From NCBI GenBank assembly GCA_002099365.1, contig MSED01000005.1:1054001-1118000 (forward strand): a DNA stretch of 64,000 bases. The letters run 5' to 3'. The notes under the pieces were generated by a model. It was not told where the DNA came from. It did no database searches and saw only the letters and a list, made by a program, of their open reading frames with translations. The stretch comes from Phialophora verrucosa. Taxonomy: Eukaryota; Ascomycota; Eurotiomycetes; Chaetothyriales; Herpotrichiellaceae. Position 1 is the first letter of the stretch. Each line of letters begins with the position of its first letter. Shown here piece after piece: positions 57,603 to 64,000 of this stretch. The translations under genes and the position numbers were made by a program.

Positions 57603-58763
57603 ATGCCTGTTGAATTCATCAGCGCGACATTCCTCAACGCCTCCACGGAGCTCAGTCCGATCCCCAACGCGAGCATCGACCCGGAATACCTGGCCCGCTA
57701 CGCCCGGAACCTCGACGACTATGCCTTCAACTACACGCTTGTGCCGTACGACTCGTCATACTACGACCCGTGGACCGTCGGCGCGACTATCGCCTCGCTG
57801 ACGAAGAACCTGAAGATCATCATCGCCGTGCGGCCCAACACGTTGTACCCTACCGTCGCGGCCAAGGCGCTCGCCACGCTGGACCAGCTCAGCCGCGGCC
57901 GCGCCGTCGTGCACTTCATCGCCGGCGGCAGCGACGCCGAACAAGCCCGCGAGGGCGACTTCCTGACCAAGGACCAGCGCTACGCCCGCCTCGAGGAGTA
58001 CATCCGCATCCTGAAGCGGGCGTGGGCCTCCCCGGAGCCGTTCGACTGGCAAGGCGAGTACTACCAGTTCCGGCAGTTTCGCAACCTCGTCCGCCCGGCC
58101 AACGGCACGAGCATCCCCGTCTCGGTGGGCGGGTCGTCCGAGGAGGCGTACCGCGTCGGCGGCGCCCACGGCGACATCTTCGGCCTGTGGGGCGAGCCGC
58201 TGCGCGAGACCAAGGAGCAGATCGACCGGATCTACGCCGCGGCCGACAAGGCCGGGCGCGCGCCCACGGACCGCCCGCGCATCTGGGTCACCTTCCGCCC
58301 GATCGTCGCGGAGACGGAGGAGCTGGCGTGGGCAAAGGCGCACCGCACGCTCGACGCGCTCGAGGCAAACTCGGCCGCCAAGAAGAGTGTCTTTGGCGGC
58401 GTGGCTGCGGGCAAGGCCGGCGAGGCCCCCGCGCCGCAGAACGTCGGATCACAGCGCTTGCTGGAGATCGCCAAGCGCGGCGAGGTCCAGGATCGCGCGC
58501 TGTGGTATCCCACGGTGACGGCGACGAACGCGCGCGGCGCCTCCACCGCGCTGGTCGGCTCGTACCAGACCGTCGTGGACGCCATCCTCGACTACGTCCA
58601 GCTGGGCTGTGAGCTGATTTCTATCCGTGGGTACGATAACCTCAACGACGCCATCGACTATGGCCGCTATATCCTGCCCAAGGTGCGCGAGAGGATTGCC
58701 GAGCAAGCGAAGCAAGGGTCCAATGGAGCGAACGGGAGTGCTGAGGTGGTCGTTGGACAATGA
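57603..58763 (+). CDS. Luciferase-like FMN-dependent monooxygenase (alkanesulfonate monooxygenase SsuD type)
   Basis: The intronless gene encodes 386 residues of the bacterial-luciferase-like barrel. Visible family wording is VRPNTLYPTVAAK, LDQLSRGRAVVHFIAGG, EGDFLTKDQRYARLEEYI, WQGEYYQF and VSVGGSSEEAYR, in the order seen in SsuD and related enzymes. These use reduced FMN from a partner reductase to split C-S bonds, releasing sulfite and an aldehyde from alkanesulfonates; other substrates are possible. The region is very GC-rich with strongly GC-ended codons, so long shadow frames exist on both strands. The intronless structure and bacterial family make horizontal acquisition possible, but similar fungal copies exist and only a tree could decide. 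The first ATG fits the family start. Confidence 0.88.
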   Translation: MPVEFISATFLNASTELSPIPNASIDPEYLARYARNLDDYAFNYTLVPYDSSYYDPWTVGATIASLTKNLKIIIAVRPNTLYPTVAAKALATLDQLSRGRAVVHFIAGGSDAEQAREGDFLTKDQRYARLEEYIRILKRAWASPEPFDWQGEYYQFRQFRNLVRPANGTSIPVSVGGSSEEAYRVGGAHGDIFGLWGEPLRETKEQIDRIYAAADKAGRAPTDRPRIWVTFRPIVAETEELAWAKAHRTLDALEANSAAKKSVFGGVAAGKAGEAPAPQNVGSQRLLEIAKRGEVQDRALWYPTVTATNARGASTALVGSYQTVVDAILDYVQLGCELISIRGYDNLNDAIDYGRYILPKVRERIAEQAKQGSNGANGSAEVVVGQ

Positions 58764-59330
58764 TGATACGGGACACCGCCGCCAGGGTATGACTCCTTGT
58801 CACACTGCGAAAAGTGGCCCTCCTGCACGTCTCTCGCCAGTATTCAAAATTGTGAGGTGCACCTCATTAATAGCGTGTATCTCTCCAAGATCATATCCTC
58901 GTTCAAAGCCATATCGATCCAATAACCAAAACATTTGACTCCGGTATCTTACAAGCTTCTGACATCTAGAGCCGTAATCTTCTCAATCTCTTTGCTCCTC
59001 AGGCGGCCTTCCGTCCCGCAGAGCTAAAAGGCAACAATCACATACATTATATTTGCTCCGAACAGCCTACATAGTATGGCAACTTGGCCGGAATGACTTC
59101 CGCTGCAACCCCGGAACGCCGACATCAGCCGAGCCATACGCCGCCGATGAAGAGGCACCACCCTTCAACTCCATGCTCTTTAAACGTTGCGCGCGGAAAT
59201 GCCAGTTCTCTGAGGACACCATGGCGAAACTCGAATCACTGGCTTCCTGAGCTGTCAGACGTGGCATACAAGCAGCTCAAGCACCAAGAACTGGCTAATT
59301 ACCTCTCACCGCGAATATATCCAAGTCGCA
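58764..59330. other. Convergent 3' spacer
   Basis: This lies between the monooxygenase and transporter stops. No gene is supported. Confidence 0.4.
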
Positions 59331-61113
59331 TCACACCTTCTCCTGACTTACTGCTTTGACATCCTCATCCTCGTCATGGAATGCAAACTTGGAAAACTTC
59401 CTGATCCTCGCACCGTAAAAGTAGAAAACATAGGGGATGGCGCAACACGCCAACGCCAGGAATGCCAGGAGAGAACTCGCCCACTGGTATCCCAAAGTAT
59501 GATACATCTGCTCGGTGAAGAGCACCACACTGGCGCCCCAGAATGACCTGATGCATGTCTTCGCAGCGAGAGCTGATGCAGCTTGATGTTGATAGGTATC
59601 GACGAGATAGTTGTTTGCCGAGTTGTACAGGAATATGAAACCGAAGCCGACGGGGAAGCCACCCATCATAGGACCCCAATAGCTGAGATGCGGGTAACTT
59701 GTCCAGCCGAAGATGAACAGACCGACGGGGATAAGCCAGCAAGAGAACATCATTGGGATGAGACGGGCCTCGGCGGGCGGCTTTCCATTGGGGGCTTTTC
59801 GGCAGAGGGAGATGTAGTGCTTGTTAACAAGGGGTGAAAACATGGCAGACAGCACCACGCCAATGGCCAAGGGGATGAACATCAGGCCAGTGATACCCTC
59901 GGAGTAGCCTTTGCCCTCGACGTAGACGATCGGATAAGCGACGAAGAACATGTACAAGAGCCCGTACAGGACAGCCATGTACAAGCTGATGAGGAGAACG
60001 ATCGGTTCCAGACATAACAGCTGAAGAGGCCGGACAAGGAAAATGCGGAGTTGTTCGCTCATCGGACGCGGATCGAGGTCTTTTTCGGTCACGTATTTGG
60101 CATCGCCGGTTTCCTTGCGCAGTTTCTTCGCCCGTTTGTCGAGGATGACGGGGGCATAGGTCTCGGGAATGGTGAATGTGAGAATAATCCAGCAGATTCC
60201 GGACATGATCAGTTGAATCCAGTAGAGCCAGCGCCAGCCTGAGGCGTCGCCTAGAAAGCCTCCTGCAAGCGGCCCAATCGCTGGACCGGCAAAGGGCGCG
60301 GCTGAGAAGACGGCCATGGGGACTCCTCTCTCCTCATTCTTCCAGAGATCGGCCAGTGTGCCACCGACCAGGGTCATAGGTGCGGAGAAAGCGATGCCGT
60401 CAATGAGACGGCACACCAACAGCGTACCGATGTTCTGTGCCACCGCGCAAGGTATTTCGAAGATGACTGCAAGGGCGATCGTGATCACGTAGACAGGTTT
60501 TCGACCCCAGAGCTCTGACATTGGTGCAAAGACAAGCGGACCAACGCCGAAGCCGATGACGAACATTGTAATGGTCAGGAGGGAGACTTCCAGCGAGACG
60601 TGAAATTCTTCAGAGACGCCCTCAAGGTCGGCGGTAATGACAGCGCTATTGAAGGCCACCGTGAAGCAGGTAAAGGCGACAACCATTGTGCACCACCATT
60701 CTAGGCGCCGTGTTAGCAGCAACACTCAAGACCAGTATCAGAAGAAACGTACTGTAAGGCTTTGACCAATTCTTTGGGTTCTCCGGATCGTTGATCTTGA
60801 ACGTAACCAGCTCATGGTCCTCCGGCTTGCCAGTTGCTCTCGAAATGGTCCTCTTCGGGATGATACCCTCTGCAGTCTCTTGAATATACTCTGACATATC
60901 TGCCTCGTCGCTGAGGATGCCGTACGGAAGGTCCAGCACGTCGGAGGCATCTTGTGTAGGCCTTGTCTCATGTCTTTCGAGCGTTCGACGTGTAGATGCT
61001 CGCGTGAGACGGGACTCTGACTTGTAGAAGCTGTTGCGAGGAATGCTGCTCTGCGAAGTGGCAGTAGGGGTCGTGGTTAGGGAAGACATGTGGTTTATGT
61101 CGGGGTTGTTCAT
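59331..61113 (-). CDS. MFS transporter, DHA1 drug:H+ antiporter / polyamine-type family
   Basis: Two exons (61113-60753 and 60700-59331) with a 52-bp intron give 576 residues. A 120-residue cytosolic N terminus ends NPKNWSKPYK, typical of DHA1 members, and is followed by about twelve helices. The motif between helices 2 and 3 (FAPMSELWGRKPVY) and the antiporter motif in helix 5 (GPAIGPLAGGFLG) are intact, as is PETYAP between the two halves. Family members export drugs, polyamines or metabolites at the plasma membrane. The neighbouring flavin monooxygenase and acyl-CoA dehydrogenase raise the possibility of a catabolic or detoxification unit. An ATG at 61089 is an alternative start. Confidence 0.9.
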
Positions 61114-62276
61114 GGTGCAGTGATAGATTGAGCACAGTAAATGGGAATTGGTTCTGGGCAGTAAGGGAGCTACAGCTACCTTTGCAGATGAGTGTAGAGA
61201 CTTGATCTGGATGTTGACATGCGAGAAGGGGCAGCAAACAGCCGGGAGAATGGCTGTTATATACCACAAGATCCAGGAGCTCGGGTTTCATCCTGCAACC
61301 TGATCTGGAAATGTCGGCATCCAACAAGATCAGCCTCTTGCTAGATCATATGCACGAAACTGTAAATCTGGCGTCAAGCAAGCAACTCGATTAGTCTTGC
61401 GTGCAGATATTTTCATATCCTGACCTCTGCTCGGCCGTGAGCAAGCGCGAGCGACGGCCACATACTGACCATGTGGGGCAAAGGTGCGGAATGCGAAAGC
61501 ACATGGTGTCAGTGCTGCCAATGAGGCCGCACATGTTGTTAAGCTTAAATAAAGGCAAAGGAAGAGTCGGCACGGCCGTGGAATGAGAAAAGAGCGAGAA
61601 GGTATCGATAAGACAGCGCAGGGCTGGTACAGAGGGATGAGAGATACCGTTGAGAAAAGCCGTATGGTTTGACTGGAGAGGATGCAAATACCGAGAGTCC
61701 GCCGAAGCCAGGGGTGATGGCCTTGGCTTGTTTAGGGGAAAATGCGATTGCCACTCGTTGGTGGCCTCGCAGTTCTGTGCAAGGCTCCGCGATGCATGGA
61801 CAGATGTCACCGGTAGCTGAGTAAGTGAGTCGCAGATGATGGTGCGTCGAGGCAAGGTCTGAACCGCGCCAGATCAGGTGTTCCTGGAATCAAGTGTGAG
61901 TGGCGACGTTCTAGCTTTGGTTTCAAGGGGCTACGTTCAATATAAGAGGAGCTGTGACCCGGTTGTTGACGCAGTTACAAGCTTGTGTCGCTTCAAGCTG
62001 CTATCGAACAAAATTCATATCGAGATTAGACGACACGAGAATAATTTCGCGTCGCACAGCTGCGAGAGGGTATTAAACCGATGACGTCACACCTCGCTGC
62101 TGTTCCGGTTAGGCCGCGGGTTGCGCGATATGACTAAGGCATGACCATGACAGACTTCAACTCGTGATGAAAGGCCGAAATAGATCCTGTATTTCATGCC
62201 CTTGGGAGACATCGTGATGGTTTGACCAGTGCATAGCGCATCGCTGTAGTCGCAATTAAATCTCATACCTTTCACC
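61114..62276. promoter_or_regulatory. Divergent promoter region, MFS transporter / glycine-zipper gene
   Basis: No gene is supported. The two genes start in opposite directions from this 1.16-kb spacer. Confidence 0.4.
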
Positions 62277-63137
62277 ATGTCGGACTACTACAACAACTCC
62301 AATCAGTATTATCCTCCACCCCCAGGCGCCGGCCATAACCAATATCCGCCACCTCCAAGACCCCAAGCCTACAACTCCCAAGCGCCACAGGTAGGGCATT
62401 CTTCCAAGCTTTGCAGCGTTGTTAATGCTTAGCTGACCGCTTACAGTCCTCCTATGGGGAGTATCAGCCCGCACGCGAGGACCAGTATCGATATTCACCG
62501 AGGTCATCGGCGATGCAAGTAGGCCAGTATGGCGGCGAGTCCGGATACGGTCGGGAGCGTCGCAACTCCGGCCCATATGCTGCTAGTCAATATCGCGAAA
62601 CCGAGGCCAACTCATACTATGCTCCTCCTCCACGAGAATATGATGACCGGTACGACGACCGGCCCAGTTCGCGAGGCTCGCGCGGCTCGCGCAGAGAAAG
62701 AGAAAGAGAACGGGAAAAGTCGAGAGACAGAGGAGAGAAACATCATGGTGGCCATCATGCTGAGAAGGCTGTTGGCGCGACTCTGCTAGGTGGTGCAGTT
62801 GGTGGATGTAAGCGGACGTCACCTTGGCCCTCATTGCGTACTGACAGCGGCAGGGGCTGGCCATGAATTTGGCCACAGCAACAACCTGATCACCGTCGCC
62901 GGTGCCCTGGCAGGAGCCTATGCCGGCCACAAGCTCGAAGCCAAACATGAGAAGGACAAGCTGAAGAAGGGACGGCGGGAGGGCGAGGCTTACGACGAGG
63001 ATGATTATGGCGGGCGGCGGAGTCGTTCGATTTCGCGGTCTCGGAAGAGGTCAGGGAGCAGAAGGAGAAGCGAAAGCAGCAGCAGTGATGAGAGCGATAG
63101 TAGCAGCAGGCGCAGACACCGCCACCACCGTGACTAG
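62277..63137 (+). CDS. Glycine-zipper, Arg/Ser-rich protein (254 aa)
   Basis: Three exons (62277-62390, 62447-62807, 62848-63137) give 254 residues. The N terminus is Tyr/Pro/Gln-rich and disordered (MSDYYNNSNQYYPPPPGAG). The middle has an RERERE run and a HHGGHH stretch, followed by GATLLGGAVGG and, across intron 2, a second Gly-spaced helix VAGALAGAYAGHKLE; this is the glycine-zipper pattern seen in many small fungal membrane-associated proteins. The end is RS/SR-rich with poly-Ser and a final RRRHRHHRD. For intron 2 the acceptor ending TGACAG was preferred because it yields SAGAGHEFG; the next CAG would give a Trp instead. Function unknown; such proteins are often stress-induced. Confidence 0.78.
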
Positions 63138-64000
63138 GACGGACCTTATCCCTTTGCTGTAAGTTTTTGATATGTTCAAGGTATTTGGAGGCCTCTCCAC
63201 GACCGACTTGAGTACTTTTTGAGGATTTGATGCATCCCTGATGCAATGATAATGAGATAATGACAACAAAGTATATTTCGTTGGCTCAGGGAGTAGAGTT
63301 ATCCCTTTGCGGCACAACATAATGAGCTTCTGATGCAGCAGTTGGCGACAAGCCAAAGTAGAGCCTCAGCCACTGGGCAATCTGGGGAAATAAAGTGTGG
63401 CAAAGCTGGGTGACCTGCAGCAAACTGTGCCGTGTCATGCATACCTTGCCATCCTCGCCGGTTACTCCTTCAAGTGGAGTTGGTACATCTGGAGTCGGGA
63501 TACGAGTACACTGCACACTCTCAGGGCAGACGGTGATGGTGCTTTCCGCTTCGAAGCTGGGCGATTGGCGAACTGTGCCTACAGCAAATGGTAGAATCGC
63601 CGGCCATGGTCTAAGTCGGAAGGGTTATCTCCCTCATAGCACGGGGTTGTCCTGAGTTTGATTCTCGTGCCTCGTCAAGGGAGTGAGAGCCCCAGTCAGT
63701 AGGTAACCCACGGATGCCGTGTCCGAATTTTTTGGTGGGAGAAAAGTATTCTTCGGGGATTCTAGCGCCGAGGATACGGCCGCTAAGAGGCCCAGCCCTG
63801 CATTGCATCTGCCAATCGGCAACGCTTTAAAAGAAACGTTGTGCAGATGGCTTGGCAACAATTCTCTGTAGCAGATGTTGAATTCGTGAGCTGACCAGCA
63901 AGACTAATTGTGGAGACAGGTCGTCCATTTCTTGGGATAATAGTTCTCTCGGTGTTCTGGGGAGACTGGAGGTGAACTGGGGCGATGTGGGCAAGAGTAC
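63138..64000. other. Right edge; possible minus-strand exon
   Basis: No firm gene. On the minus strand a frame runs from about 63610 to a stop near 63299, with protein-like wording (QSPSFEAESTITVCPESVQC, later LFPQIAQWLRLYFG) and a possible GTATGC donor near 63446, acceptor TTTCCCCAG near 63386. It may be the 3' part of a gene, but no family is recognised and no start is convincing. Confidence 0.3.

Noticed and set aside
57756..58612. Long alternative frames on both strands over the flavin monooxygenase
   Set aside because: They follow from extreme GC at third positions; only the 57603-58763 frame shows family motifs.

Overview
The window is nuclear DNA of a filamentous ascomycete (Pezizomycotina). 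Genes sit close together on both strands, most have 0-3 short introns of about 45-70 bp with GTAAGT/GTATGT-type donors and CTAAC/CTGAC-type branch sites, and the gene set is typically fungal: SREBP, Csf1, an Anp1/Van1/Mnn9-type mannosyltransferase, Zn2Cys6 protein, MSC7-type aldehyde dehydrogenase. The style resembles Eurotiomycetes such as black yeasts, but that placement is a weak inference. No rRNA, convincing tRNA, CRISPR or intact transposon was seen. All splice junctions were read by eye and are predictions.

Layout. 1-6 kb: a secreted Ser/Thr-rich protein, a decayed SF1 helicase fragment, an NAD(P)-binding NmrA-like protein and a tiny predicted myristoylated protein. 6.7-13.5 kb: MSC7-like aldehyde dehydrogenase, ZIP zinc transporter (YKE4/KE4 type) divergent from NOP16, and a dual-specificity phosphatase. 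13.5-18.4 kb: a gene-poor stretch with a pyrimidine-rich 76-bp repeat array and a 26-bp tandem repeat, leading into an HhH-GPD DNA glycosylase gene interrupted by one in-frame TAG. 19-26 kb: a DUF1772 (anthrone-oxygenase-like) protein, a secreted S10 carboxypeptidase, a GT62 mannosyltransferase and a conserved-looking hypothetical. 26.3-30 kb: a 3.6-kb stretch without recognisable genes. 30-38 kb: SREBP (SrbA-like), a TatD/Scn1 metallo-hydrolase, and a large Gln-rich protein with a zinc cluster near its C terminus. 39-45 kb: eEF2 (seven exons) and a TMEM184/DUF300 membrane protein, both on the minus strand. 45.3-55.1 kb: CSF1, a 3236-residue lipid-transfer protein almost entirely in one 9.65-kb exon. 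55-61 kb: acyl-CoA dehydrogenase, divergent luciferase-like flavin monooxygenase and a DHA1-type MFS transporter, possibly a small catabolic cluster. 62-63 kb: a glycine-zipper, Arg/Ser-rich protein.

Most of the window is housekeeping: translation (eEF2), ribosome assembly (NOP16), sterol/hypoxia control (SREBP), Golgi mannosylation, ER zinc and lipid handling (YKE4, CSF1). The most unusual items are the interrupted glycosylase gene with its repeat-laden upstream region, the repeat-rich C-terminal zinc-cluster protein, the helicase relic, the small acylated peptide gene, and the flavin monooxygenase/acyl-CoA dehydrogenase/transporter trio.
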